A DNA stretch of 12,965 nt from an uncultured Olsenella sp. (GTDB taxonomy: Bacteria > Actinomycetota > Coriobacteriia > Coriobacteriales > Atopobiaceae), in contig CALCDK010000101.1 in NCBI GenBank assembly GCA_937900605.1, positions 1 through 12,965 of the forward strand. Reading direction: 5' to 3'. The notes beneath the pieces are model-generated. The model did no database searches, was not told the origin of the DNA, and worked only from the letters and a program-made list of their open reading frames with translations. Below, in pieces: positions 1 to 8,385 of the stretch (positions are counted from its first letter, which is position 1; every line of letters starts with the position of its first letter). Made by a program: the position numbers and the translations under genes.

Positions 1-10
1 GGGGGGGGGG
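1..10. repeat. Ten-base G homopolymer at the window edge
   Basis: The first ten bases are all G (C on the coding strand), giving three proline codons after DWL in the GH77 start. Homologues normally continue with a helix at this point. It is either a sequencing/assembly artefact at a contig end or a genuine homopolymer. See the finding. Confidence 0.9.
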
Positions 11-2046
11 AGCCAGTCGACGAAGCGGCGCCCCGGCGCGCCCAGCGTGCCGGGACGGCCGCCGTTGGGGACGCTCGTCACGTGGCACAGCACGCCCATG
101 CCCGGCTCCAGCGGGCGCTGCAGGCGGACGCGGTCGTGGAAGTGCAGCACCGCGGTGCCCAGGGGCCACAGGAAGACCTCGGCCTGGCCCCTCTCGACGT
201 GCGGGGCGCTGCCGCTCACGACGTCGCTCACCTCGTCGGCGTCGGCCATGGGGACGCGCACGGTGCGCGCCTCGCCCAGGCTGCGGTTCGCCAGCACGCA
301 GACACGCTCGGAGCCCGACCAGCGCCAGACGCCCAGCACGTCCGGGCCGCTCGCGAAGGGCTCGAAGTCGCCCTTGGCCAGCACGGGCAGCGTGCGGCGC
401 AGCGCGATGGCGTTGCGGTACGTGGTCAGGCAGTCGCGGCGGCCGCGCGAGCCGTCCCAGGGCATGCTCGCGCGGTTGTACGGGTCGGTGAGGCCCTCGA
501 GCCCCAGCTCGTCGCCGTAGTAGACGCACGGGACGCCGGGCATGCACATCTGCAGCAGCGCGGCCACCCACAGTCGGCTCGCGGCCAGGGAGGCCTGGTC
601 GTCGCTCAGGTGCCAGGCGCGGCGCGCCCCGTCGTCGAGCCCGTCGGGGTCGGGGCAGCCGCCCAGCAGCGAGAAGAGCCTCGCGCGGTCGTGGCTGCCC
701 AGCAGGTTGAGCTCGCGGCGCAGGGCCTCGGGCGGGTAGTTCTCGCGCAGCTGCTCGAGGCGCGCGGCCAGCAGCGGGGCGCTCGTCTCGCCGCGGAGGA
801 ACTCAAGGACGCCCTCGCGCAGCGGGTAGTTCATGGTGCCGTCGAGCTCGTCGCCCTCCAGGTACTGGCGCAGGCGGCCGTAGGCGACCTTGTTGGACGC
901 GTCCTCCCAGACCTCGCCGAGGAGCACCGCGTCGCCGCGCTCCGACAGCATGGCGTGGCGGATCTTGGAGATGAGCTCGTCGGAGAGCTCGTCGGCCACG
1001 TCGAGGCGCCAGCCGCGGGCGCCGGCGCGCAGCCAGTGGCGCACCACGCCGTCGCGACCGCAGACCAGCTCGCGGAAGCCCTCGTTGGACTCGTCGAAGG
1101 CGGGCAGGTCGCGCACGCCCCACCAGGCGTCGTAGGTGCCGTCGTCGCGGAAGCGGTACCAGCTGCGGTACGGCGAGTCCTTGCCCTGGGCGGCGCCGCG
1201 CCCGGGATAGTTCCCGTAGGCGTTGAAGTAGCGCGAGTCCTGGCCGGAGTGGTTGAACACGCCGTCGAGCACGATGCCGATGCCGTGGGCCTCGGCGTCC
1301 TCGCACAGCTCGCGGAAGTCCTCCTCGGTGCCCAGGAGCGGGTCGACGCGCAGGTAGTCGGCGGTGTCGTAGCGGTGGTTGCTCGCCGCCTCGAAGATGG
1401 GGTTGAGGTACAGGACGCTCACGCCCAGGTCCTGCAGGTAGCCCAGGTGCTCGCGGATGCCCTGCAAGGTGCCGCCGTAGAAGTCCCACGCGCGGACCGA
1501 GCCGTCCTCGGCACGCTCGTAGCTGGGGTCCTTGTCCCAGTCCACGAGGCGTCGGACGGGCCCGCGACGGGGCACGTCGAGGGTGCGGGCGCGCTCGGCG
1601 AAGTCCGCGCCGCGGGCGAAGCGGTCGGGGAACACCTGGTAGGCGACGCCGTCCTCGTACCACGCAGGCCGGACGGCGCGGGGGCGGTACACGGTGAGCT
1701 GGAACGAGGGGGGATCGCCGTACGCGAACGCCCCCTCGCCGGTGGTCCAGCCCGGCCGCGCGCCGTAGCGCCACACCGCGCCGTCGGCGGCCTCGATGTC
1801 GAAGCTGTACCACACCACCCCCACCTCGCGCGGGTGGTACGTCGCCGAGAAGAGCGTGCGCCCCGCGCAGGGGGTGCCGCGCATCTCGACGAGCTCCTCG
1901 CCGTGGGCGTCGGTCCAGACGCGCAGCGTGCAGAACACGACGTCGGCGTCCCAGACCTCGACGGCCAGGCGCACCGTGTCGCCGAGCCGCAGGGCGCCGA
2001 AGGGCGAGCGGTACTCCCGCTCGGAGGTGATGTGACGTGCCTTCAC
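1..2046 (-). CDS. GH13 alpha-glucan hydrolase fused to GH77 4-alpha-glucanotransferase (partial, C-terminus off the left edge)
   Basis: An intracellular alpha-glucan enzyme, 682 residues visible, with no signal peptide. Residues 1-115 form a beta-rich N-terminal domain. A GH13 barrel follows, with all four conserved regions: D261-x3-N265-H266, nucleophile D349 in GWRLDVADE, acid/base E378 in LLGEVWED, and H452-D453. A beta-sandwich ends near residue 640. From about 650 the sequence GMGVLCHVTSVP...GTLG...RRFVDWL matches the start of GH77 amylomaltase (MalQ), so a second enzyme was beginning when the window ended. NCBI uses the name bifunctional GlgX/4-alpha-glucanotransferase for such fusions (from memory). 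Expected role: hydrolyse or debranch dextrins left by GlgP and disproportionate the short maltooligosaccharides. The GTG start is preceded by AAGAGGAG about 11 bases upstream and lies one base after the glgA stop. The last three codons are CCC (poly-C), giving PPP where the family has a helix, so the extreme end is suspect. GH13 and GH77 assignments are firm; exact substrate is not. Confidence 0.9.
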   Translation of the reverse strand, partial: MKARHITSEREYRSPFGALRLGDTVRLAVEVWDADVVFCTLRVWTDAHGEELVEMRGTPCAGRTLFSATYHPREVGVVWYSFDIEAADGAVWRYGARPGWTTGEGAFAYGDPPSFQLTVYRPRAVRPAWYEDGVAYQVFPDRFARGADFAERARTLDVPRRGPVRRLVDWDKDPSYERAEDGSVRAWDFYGGTLQGIREHLGYLQDLGVSVLYLNPIFEAASNHRYDTADYLRVDPLLGTEEDFRELCEDAEAHGIGIVLDGVFNHSGQDSRYFNAYGNYPGRGAAQGKDSPYRSWYRFRDDGTYDAWWGVRDLPAFDESNEGFRELVCGRDGVVRHWLRAGARGWRLDVADELSDELISKIRHAMLSERGDAVLLGEVWEDASNKVAYGRLRQYLEGDELDGTMNYPLREGVLEFLRGETSAPLLAARLEQLRENYPPEALRRELNLLGSHDRARLFSLLGGCPDPDGLDDGARRAWHLSDDQASLAASRLWVAALLQMCMPGVPCVYYGDELGLEGLTDPYNRASMPWDGSRGRRDCLTTYRNAIALRRTLPVLAKGDFEPFASGPDVLGVWRWSGSERVCVLANRSLGEARTVRVPMADADEVSDVVSGSAPHVERGQAEVFLWPLGTAVLHFHDRVRLQRPLEPGMGVLCHVTSVPNGGRPGTLGAPGRRFVDWLPPP

Positions 2047-2047
2047 G

Positions 2048-3547
2048 CTACCTGTCTCTCCTCTTGTTGTAGCGGATGACCTCGGGGTGCAGCTCGTGGT
2101 AGATGTCCATGTAGTCGTTGGCCGCGCGGCGCCAGCTGAAGTCGGCGTCCATGGCCTGGGACACCAGGCGGTCCCAGGTGGGGCGGTCGGTCCAGAAGAT
2201 CTCGCACGCGCCCAGGAGGGTGTCGGCCATCTCGTCGGCGTTCATGTTGGCGAACGAGAAGCCCGTGCCCTCGCCCGTGTACTTGTTGTACGGGACCACC
2301 GAGTCGCGCAGGCCGCCCGTCTCGCGCACGAGCGGAAGGGTGCCATAGCGCATGGCGATCATCTGGGACAGTCCGCAGGGCTCGAACTCGGACGGCATGA
2401 GCAGGATGTCGCCGCCGGCGTACATGCGGTGCGACAGCGCACTGTCGAAGGCGATGCGCGCGCACATCTGGTTGCCGTAGCGCGCGTCGAAGTAGCGGAA
2501 CGCGTCCTCGTGGTCCTGGTCGCCGGTGCCGAGCACCGCCACCTGGACGCCGCGCCGCATGAGACCGTCCATGGCGTAGCGCACCAGGCCCAGGCCCTTC
2601 TGGTCCGTGAGCCTGCCCACGAAGACCACGAGGGGCCTCGTGGGGTCCTGCGCCAGACCCAGCTCCTCCTGCAGGGCGCGCTTGCACACGGCCTTGCCCG
2701 CCATGTCGCGCGGCGAGTAGCTCGCGGCGATGACGTCGTCGGTGGCGGGGTTCCAGATGAACTGGTCGATGCCGTTGAGGATGCCGCGCAGGATGTGGCT
2801 GCGACGGCGGAACACCGGGTCGAGCCCCTCTCCGTAGAACGGCATCTGCAGCTCGCAGGCGTAGCTCGGGCTCACCGTGGTGAGGAAGTCCGAGTAGCAC
2901 AGGGCGCCGCGCATGTAGTTGATCGAGTCCCTGTCGCAGCGCAGCTGGTCGCGCGCGGCGGGGATGGAGCCCAGGCCCAGGACGTCGTCGATGACCTTGT
3001 CGGAGTACTGGCCCTGGAACTTGACGTTGTGCACGGTGAAGACGGTGCGCACGTTGGCGCAGGCGGGCACGTCGCGGTAGAACTCGCGCAGGAACACGGG
3101 GCACAGCGCGGTCTGCCAGTCGTTGCAGTGCAGCACGTCGCAGGCCAGCTCCGGGACCTTGGCGATGGCCTCGCAGATCGCCTTCGAGAAGAACGCGAAC
3201 CTCTCGCCGTCGTCGAAGTGGCCGTAGAGGCCGTCGCGCTTGAAGTACGACTCGTTGTCGACGAAGTAGAAGTCCAGGCCCTGGAGGGTGAGCCTCTCGA
3301 TCCCGCAGTAGTCGTTGCGCCAAGACAGCGGGACGGTGAAGTCGGCGACGTGGCGCATCTGGTCCTGGTACTCCTGCGGGATGGCGGAGTACTTGGGCAA
3401 GATCACGGCGACGCGGGCGCCGGCGTGCTTGAGCGCGCGGGGCAGGGACCCCGCCACGTCGGCCAGGCCGCCCGTCTTGACGAACGGGACGGCCTCCGAC
3501 GTGGCGAAGAGCACCCTGATCTTCCTGCGCTTGGCGTTAGTTGGCAT
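2048..3547 (-). CDS. glgA: Glycogen synthase GlgA (ADP-glucose type, GT5)
   Basis: Transfers glucose from ADP-glucose to the non-reducing end of the growing alpha-1,4-glucan in the cytoplasm. The 499-residue product is close to the usual length of about 480. It opens with a basic stretch (MPTNAKRRK) and then a GT-B fold. The N-terminal domain carries the nucleotide-sugar loop VPFVKTGGLADV (K24 in KTGGL). The C-terminal domain carries VVFVGRLTDQKG and SEFEPCGLSQM, with conserved E389 in EPCGL, followed by RETGGLRDSV. The ATG start has GGAAGAG seven bases upstream. It begins 17 bases after glgD stops and ends one base before the GH13-GH77 gene starts, which fits one mRNA with coupled translation. 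The family is certain. ADP-glucose rather than UDP-glucose use follows from the bacterial KTGGL type and from glgC/glgD next door. Confidence 0.97.
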   Translation of the reverse strand: MPTNAKRRKIRVLFATSEAVPFVKTGGLADVAGSLPRALKHAGARVAVILPKYSAIPQEYQDQMRHVADFTVPLSWRNDYCGIERLTLQGLDFYFVDNESYFKRDGLYGHFDDGERFAFFSKAICEAIAKVPELACDVLHCNDWQTALCPVFLREFYRDVPACANVRTVFTVHNVKFQGQYSDKVIDDVLGLGSIPAARDQLRCDRDSINYMRGALCYSDFLTTVSPSYACELQMPFYGEGLDPVFRRRSHILRGILNGIDQFIWNPATDDVIAASYSPRDMAGKAVCKRALQEELGLAQDPTRPLVVFVGRLTDQKGLGLVRYAMDGLMRRGVQVAVLGTGDQDHEDAFRYFDARYGNQMCARIAFDSALSHRMYAGGDILLMPSEFEPCGLSQMIAMRYGTLPLVRETGGLRDSVVPYNKYTGEGTGFSFANMNADEMADTLLGACEIFWTDRPTWDRLVSQAMDADFSWRRAANDYMDIYHELHPEVIRYNKRRDR

Positions 3548-3564
3548 GATGGGTCTCTTCCGGT

Positions 3565-4659
3565 CTAGTCGCGGGGCTTGTCCTTGACGAGGATGTCCTC
3601 GGGGGTGCCGCGCAGCTCGATGCCGGCGGGCACAACGTTGTCGCGGTCCACGATGGCGTTCTCGACACGCGCGCCGGAGCGGACGACGCAGCCCTGCATG
3701 ACGATGGAGTCGCGCACCACGGCGCCGGGCTCGACGATGACGCCGCGGCCCAGGATGGAGCCGATCACGCTGCCGTAGATGCGGCAGCCGGACGAGACGC
3801 GCGAGCGGCTCACGCGCGAGCCCGCCTCGTACTTGGCGGGAGGCGTGTCGTGGGCCTTGGTCTTGATGGATCGGTCCTCGGGGAACAGCTCGCCGGCGAC
3901 CTGCGGGTCGAGGAGGTCCATGTTGGAGCGGTAGTACGAGCGCTTGTTGAACACGGGCGCCACGTAGCCGTCGAAGTCGTAGGTGCGCACGTCGACGCGG
4001 CCGTAGTCGGATGCCATGGCCTCGAACAGGTCGAGGTAGTCGACGGGGGCGTACCAGTCGAACATGTCGAGGAGCAGCTGGCTGGAGATCACGAAGCAGT
4101 CCAGGAACATGGTGTCGCCGAAGGTCACGCCGCGGTGGGTGCCCACGACGCGGCCGTCCTGGAGGTCGACGCCGGTGACGTCGACGTCCTTCTCGCCGGC
4201 GGTCTTGGTGACCATGGTGATGTCGGCGCCGGAGGCCTCGTGGGCGGCGCAGACGGCCGCGACGTCCATGTTGGCGACGAAGTTGGCCGAGCACAGGACG
4301 ACGTTCTCGGCGCCGCTCCTGGTGAAGAAAGCCTTGTTGTGCACGAGGTCGCGCAGCAGGAAGCGGGCGCCGGTGCGAGAGGTGCCGAAGGCGGAGCCGG
4401 GCAGGACGAACAGGCCGCCGTTCTTGCGGTCGAGGTCCCAGTCCTTGCCGGAGCCCACGTGGTCGATGATCGAGCGGTAGTTGTACGGCATGACCATGCC
4501 CACGGTGCGGATGCCGCTGTTGACCAGGTTGGACAGGGCGAAGTCGACCAGACGGTAGCGGCCCAGGTAGGGCAGCGAGGCCATCGGGCGGATCTCGTTG
4601 AGCGGGCTGGACTCCTTGGCGGAGTAGTTGCAGGTGATGAGTCCGACGATCTTCTTCAT
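3565..4659 (-). CDS. glgD: GlgD, non-catalytic subunit of glucose-1-phosphate adenylyltransferase
   Basis: A 364-residue paralogue of GlgC, with a nucleotidyltransferase domain (about 1-250) followed by a left-handed beta-helix (about 270-355) of hexapeptide-like turns (GCRIYGSVIGS, GARVENAIV). The GlgC nucleotide-binding loop LAGGQGSRL is replaced by LITCNYSAKES. The catalytic Asp region (SGDQLY in GlgC) reads SANFV, with N126 in place of Asp. It is therefore expected not to be catalytic alone. In Firmicutes GlgD pairs with GlgC and raises its activity (family knowledge). The start chosen is ATG 4659 (MKKIVGLI, the usual GlgD opening), with AAGGGGG nine bases upstream. An ATG at 4713 in the same frame lies inside glgC and is less likely. 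The gene starts one base after the glgC stop (TAG-C-ATG). Confidence 0.95.
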   Translation of the reverse strand: MKKIVGLITCNYSAKESSPLNEIRPMASLPYLGRYRLVDFALSNLVNSGIRTVGMVMPYNYRSIIDHVGSGKDWDLDRKNGGLFVLPGSAFGTSRTGARFLLRDLVHNKAFFTRSGAENVVLCSANFVANMDVAAVCAAHEASGADITMVTKTAGEKDVDVTGVDLQDGRVVGTHRGVTFGDTMFLDCFVISSQLLLDMFDWYAPVDYLDLFEAMASDYGRVDVRTYDFDGYVAPVFNKRSYYRSNMDLLDPQVAGELFPEDRSIKTKAHDTPPAKYEAGSRVSRSRVSSGCRIYGSVIGSILGRGVIVEPGAVVRDSIVMQGCVVRSGARVENAIVDRDNVVPAGIELRGTPEDILVKDKPRD

Positions 4660-4660
4660 G

Positions 4661-5806
4661 CTAGTTGTCCCCCTTCCCCACCAGGACGTCGTTGCCGATG
4701 ACGGCGATGTCACCGCCGTCGGCGCAGCCCAGCTGGCCGGCCTCCTCGACGGTGGAGTGCTCGCCCAGGATGGCGCGCGTCACGTGCGCGCCATCTCTCA
4801 CCACCGCGCCCGGCAGCAGCACCGAGTCGGTGACCACGGCGCGCTCGCCGACGTAGCAGTCAGTGGAGATGATCGAGTGCTTGCAGGTTCCGTAGATCTG
4901 ACAGCCGTTGGAGACGATGCAGTCGTCGATGTCGGCGCCGCCGCCGAGGAGCGCGGGCGGGCGGGCGGAGTCGTTGCTCATGATCGGGAACGTGTCGTTG
5001 TGCAGGTCGAAGGCCGGGTTTGGGCCGAGAAGGTCCATGCTCGTCTCGTGGTAGCTCGAGATGGTGCCGACGTCGCGCCAGAAGCCCTGGAACTCGTAGG
5101 TGTACAGGCGCCTGCCCTCGGCCAGCAGCCTGGGGATGATGTCCTTGCCGAAGTCGTGCGAGGAGTCGGGGTCGGCCGCGTCGGCGCGCAGGGCGTCGAG
5201 GAGCAGGTCGGCGTTGAAGATGTAGATGCCCATGGAGGCGAGGTTGGAGTCCGGGTTGGCGGGCTTCTCGGTGAACTTGGTGATGCGCTCGTCGGCGTCC
5301 TGCGTGATGATGCCGAAGCGCGACGCCTCCTCCCACGGCACCGGCATGACCGCGATGGTCAGGTCGGCGTCGTGGCGCTTGTGGTTGGCGAGCATCTCGT
5401 CGTAGTCCATGCGGTAGAGCTGGTCGCCCGAGAGGATGAGCACGTACTCGGGGTCGTTCTGCTCGATGTAGCCGATGTTCTGCGTCACGGCGTCGGCCGT
5501 GCCCTCGTACCAGGCGCCGCCCGTCTGCGTGGCGTACGGCGGCAGGATCGAGACGCCGCCCTCGCGGTCGTCGAGGTTCCACGCCTCGCCGGTGCCGATG
5601 TAGCTGTGCAGCAGGTAGGGTCGGTACTGCGTCAGGACGCCCACCGTCATGACACCGGAGTTCGCGCAGTTGGACAGCGCGAAGTCGATGATGCGGAACT
5701 TGCCCCCGAAGGACACGGCCGGCTTGGCGACGTCGCTCGTCAGCGCGCCCAGCCTGCTGCCCTGCCCTCCCGCGAGGAGCATCGCGATGCATTCCCTCTT
5801 GGCCAT
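4661..5806 (-). CDS. glgC: Glucose-1-phosphate adenylyltransferase GlgC (catalytic subunit)
   Basis: Makes ADP-glucose and pyrophosphate from ATP and glucose-1-phosphate, the committed step of bacterial glycogen synthesis. The 381-residue product has the full catalytic set: [13 protein letters not shown] (residues 11-23), [20 protein letters not shown] (27-46), the metal-binding Asp D128 in [11 protein letters not shown], and FTEKPA with sugar-phosphate-binding K181. A left-handed beta-helix domain fills the C-terminal third ([16 protein letters not shown] and repeats). The ATG start has AAGGGAG nine bases upstream. It follows glgP after 65 bases and is linked to glgD by a one-base junction, consistent with the two subunits being made together. 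AKPAV-type residues bind activator in E. coli GlgC, but allostery cannot be read reliably from the sequence when GlgD is present. Confidence 0.97.
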   Translation of the reverse strand: MAKRECIAMLLAGGQGSRLGALTSDVAKPAVSFGGKFRIIDFALSNCANSGVMTVGVLTQYRPYLLHSYIGTGEAWNLDDREGGVSILPPYATQTGGAWYEGTADAVTQNIGYIEQNDPEYVLILSGDQLYRMDYDEMLANHKRHDADLTIAVMPVPWEEASRFGIITQDADERITKFTEKPANPDSNLASMGIYIFNADLLLDALRADAADPDSSHDFGKDIIPRLLAEGRRLYTYEFQGFWRDVGTISSYHETSMDLLGPNPAFDLHNDTFPIMSNDSARPPALLGGGADIDDCIVSNGCQIYGTCKHSIISTDCYVGERAVVTDSVLLPGAVVRDGAHVTRAILGEHSTVEEAGQLGCADGGDIAVIGNDVLVGKGDN

Positions 5807-5832
5807 ACTCCCAGACTCCCTTCGTACCTTCC

Positions 5833-5850
5833 TCGGGACGCGAGCCCCGA
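5833..5850 (-). other. Small hairpin in the glgP-glgC spacer
   Basis: On the transcribed strand TCGGGG-CTCGCG-TCCCGA can form five Watson-Crick pairs plus one G-U pair around a six-base loop. It lies 26 bases before the glgC start. No T-run follows, so it is not a convincing terminator. It could be an mRNA-processing or stability element, or chance in G+C-rich DNA. Confidence 0.25.
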
Positions 5851-5871
5851 ACGTCTTGTGTGACAGAGGCG

Positions 5872-8316
5872 CTAGGCCTCGACGTGCCAGATGTCGGCCA
5901 TGTACTCGCGGATGGTCCTGTCGGACGAGAAGAACCCGGACTTCGCGGTGTTGTGCAGCGCAGAGGCGTTCCAGGCGCGACGGTCGCCGTAGGCGTCGAG
6001 AAGCTCGTGGAACGCCTGCAGGTAGGAGTGGAAGTCGCGCAGGACCAGGTCCGGGTCATTGTCGGCCATGAGGTAGTCGCGGATGCTCTCGAAGTTGCCC
6101 GAGAGGCGCGCGAGCGTGCCGTCGGTGAGCTGGTCCACGACGCGGCCGAGGACCTCGCGGTCGTTGTTGTACTCGTCCCAGGCGTAGTAGCGTCCGGAGG
6201 CGCGCAGGGCCTCGACCTCGTCGGCGTGCAGGCCGAAGATCTTGATGTTCTGCGGGCCGACGAGCTCGGAGATCTCGACGTTGGAGCCGTCGAGGGTGCC
6301 CAGCGTGATGGCCGCGTTCATCATGAGCTTCATGTTGGACGTGCCGGAGGCCTCGGCGCCCGCCACGCTGATCTGCTCGGAGATCTCGATGGCGGAGTAG
6401 ATGAGCTGCGCGTTGGAGACGGCGAAGTTGGGGACGAAGGCCACGCGAATCTTGTCGTTGGCGCGCGGGTCGTTGTTCACGACGTCGGCCACCGAGTTGA
6501 TGAGCCTGATGACCTCCTTGGCGAAGACGTAGCTCTGCGCCGCCTTGCCCGAGAAGACGAAGGACGTGGGCCTGGGGTCGTAGGTGGGGTCGCTCAGGAT
6601 GCGGTTGTAGACCGCGAGGACCTTGAGCACGTTGAGCAGCTGGCGCTTGTAGGCGTGGAAGCGCTTGACCTGCACGTCGAAGACCGAGTCCACGTCGAGC
6701 ACGACGCCGGTGGTGCGCTTGACGTACTCGGCCAGGCGCTGCTTGTCGGCGCGCTTGGCGCGCTCCATGCCGTCCAGGAAGCCGGCGTCGCCCTCGAGGG
6801 CCTCGAGGCGCGAGAGCTGGCTGGCGTCGTCCATCCAGCCGTCGCCGATGGCCTCGGTGATGAGCTGGGAGTACGCCGGGTTGGCCTCGCGCAGGAAACG
6901 GCGGTGCGAGACGCCGTTGGTCTTGTTGTTGAACATGAGCGGGCGCAGCTGGTAGAAGTCGTGGAAGACGTCGTCCTCCAAGATCTTGGTGTGCAGCGCG
7001 GACACGCCATTGATGGAGTGGCTGAAGATGATCGAGAGGTTGGCCATGCGGACCTGGCCGTCCCACAGGATGGCGGTGTTGCACAGGACGTCGGTCCAGT
7101 TGCCCTCGGTGCCGGACATCTCGGCCGAGAGGCCCTCGCGGTAACGGCGATCAATCTCCTCGATGAACATGTACACGCGCGGGAGAAGGGCGCGGAACGT
7201 GTTGATGGGCCACTTCTCCAGGGCCTCGGGCATCACCGTGTGGTTGGTGAAGCTGATCGTCTCGTGCGCGATCCTGAACGCGAGGTCGAAGTCGACGCCC
7301 CTCTCGTCCACGAGCAGGCGCATGAGCTCGGGGCCGCACATGGCGGGGTGCGTGTCGTTGGTGTGGATGCAGACGTGCTGGCCCAGGTGCTCCCAGTCGG
7401 GCCCGAAGTCGCGCTCGTAGGTGCGCAGGATGGTCTGCAGGCCGGCCGAGACGAACAGGTACTCCTGCTTGAGGCGCAGCATGCGGCCGTGCTCGCCGGC
7501 GTCGTTGGGGTACAGGATGGTGGAGATGGCCTCCACGTCGGAGCGGAACTTGTTGGCGCGGGCGTAGTCGCCGGCGTTGAAGGCGTCGAGGTCGAAGTCC
7601 TCCTCGTAGGGCTCGGCCGACCAGAGGCGCAGCTTGTTCACCTGGGTGCCCCCGTAGCCCACGATGGGCACGTCGTACGGGACGGCGCGGACCTTCTCGC
7701 CGCCCTCCTGGGTGAACCAGAAGCGGCCGGCGGCGTCCTCGTGGCGCACGACCTGAGCGCCGAACTGGACGACGACCGCGCTGGCGTCCTTGCGCGACTC
7801 CCAGGGGAAGCCGTTGGCCAGCCAGTTGTCGGTGCACTCGACCTGGCGGCCGCCCTCGATGCGCTGGCGGAACAGGCCGTAGCGGTAGCGCATGCCGTTG
7901 CCGTAGCCGGCCATGCCCTCGTGGGCCATGGAGTCGAGGAAGCACGCGGCCAGGCGGCCCAGGCCGCCGTTGCCCAGGCCCGGGTCGACCTCCTGCGCGC
8001 AGATCTCCTCGAGCGTAGTGCCCATGGAGCGCACGCCGTCGGCGACGAGGTCGCGCACGCCGAAGTTGATGAGGTAGTTGTCGAGCAGCGGGCCCACCAG
8101 GAACTCGAGCGAGAAGTAGTAGACCTTCTTGCGGGTGCGCTCGGAGGGGTCCTGCGTGCGGATGGCGCGCGCCTTGCTCGCGATCAGCTTGGCCAGGGCG
8201 AAGTAGCGCTCCTGCGGGGCGCACTCCTCGAACGTGGTGCCGAACTCCGTCGCGCACGCCTCGCGATACTGCTCGACGAACTCCTGCTGGCTCTGGAACA
8301 CCTTGGGCTGTGACAA
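5872..8316 (-). CDS. glgP: Glycogen/starch/maltodextrin phosphorylase (GT35)
   Basis: Uses phosphate and pyridoxal phosphate to release glucose-1-phosphate from the non-reducing ends of glycogen or maltodextrin, in the cytoplasm. From the proposed TTG start the protein has 814 residues, normal for the family. Visible signatures are [18 protein letters not shown] near the N-terminus, [21 protein letters not shown], the [13 protein letters not shown] phosphate/PLP-site segment, and [13 protein letters not shown], whose K663 (TTG numbering) is the PLP-binding lysine. Start choice: an in-frame ATG at 8343 (MQPNGEET) has no Shine-Dalgarno sequence. The TTG at 8316 (LSQPKVFQ) has GGAGAGGAG six bases before it, so TTG is favoured. 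The gene lies 69 bases after glgB and 65 before glgC. GlgP and MalP cannot be separated by motif alone; the glg context favours glycogen. Confidence 0.95.
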   Translation of the reverse strand: MSQPKVFQSQQEFVEQYREACATEFGTTFEECAPQERYFALAKLIASKARAIRTQDPSERTRKKVYYFSLEFLVGPLLDNYLINFGVRDLVADGVRSMGTTLEEICAQEVDPGLGNGGLGRLAACFLDSMAHEGMAGYGNGMRYRYGLFRQRIEGGRQVECTDNWLANGFPWESRKDASAVVVQFGAQVVRHEDAAGRFWFTQEGGEKVRAVPYDVPIVGYGGTQVNKLRLWSAEPYEEDFDLDAFNAGDYARANKFRSDVEAISTILYPNDAGEHGRMLRLKQEYLFVSAGLQTILRTYERDFGPDWEHLGQHVCIHTNDTHPAMCGPELMRLLVDERGVDFDLAFRIAHETISFTNHTVMPEALEKWPINTFRALLPRVYMFIEEIDRRYREGLSAEMSGTEGNWTDVLCNTAILWDGQVRMANLSIIFSHSINGVSALHTKILEDDVFHDFYQLRPLMFNNKTNGVSHRRFLREANPAYSQLITEAIGDGWMDDASQLSRLEALEGDAGFLDGMERAKRADKQRLAEYVKRTTGVVLDVDSVFDVQVKRFHAYKRQLLNVLKVLAVYNRILSDPTYDPRPTSFVFSGKAAQSYVFAKEVIRLINSVADVVNNDPRANDKIRVAFVPNFAVSNAQLIYSAIEISEQISVAGAEASGTSNMKLMMNAAITLGTLDGSNVEISELVGPQNIKIFGLHADEVEALRASGRYYAWDEYNNDREVLGRVVDQLTDGTLARLSGNFESIRDYLMADNDPDLVLRDFHSYLQAFHELLDAYGDRRAWNASALHNTAKSGFFSSDRTIREYMADIWHVEA

Positions 8317-8322
8317 GGGAGT

Positions 8323-8331
8323 CTCCTCTCC
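8323..8331 (-). promoter_or_regulatory. Ribosome binding site deciding a TTG start for glgP
   Basis: GGAGAGGAG is a near-complete Shine-Dalgarno sequence, six bases before TTG at 8316. It would lie inside the coding region if translation began at ATG 8343, and nothing similar precedes that ATG. This supports the nine-codon-shorter reading of GlgP. Confidence 0.7.
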
Positions 8332-8385
8332 GTTGGGTTGCATGACGTGGCGGGCCGGGTGCGGATCGCGGCGACGAGAGGCGCG

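Noticed and set aside
82..2079. Long plus-strand open frame opposite the GH13-GH77 gene
   Set aside because: It is antisense to a gene with clear catalytic motifs and its product is an Ala/Val/Arg/His-rich sequence without family features. Such mirror frames are common in G+C-rich DNA with strong third-position bias.
2048..4294. GlgA extended upstream through glgD
   Set aside because: The frame is open across glgD only as an Arg/His-rich shadow. The GlgA family start MPTNAKRRKIRVLFATSE at 3547 has its own ribosome binding site.
3565..4713. Longer GlgD starting at ATG 4713
   Set aside because: The extra 18 residues lie inside the end of glgC and do not resemble GlgD N-termini. ATG 4659 gives the usual MKKIVGLI opening with a good ribosome binding site.
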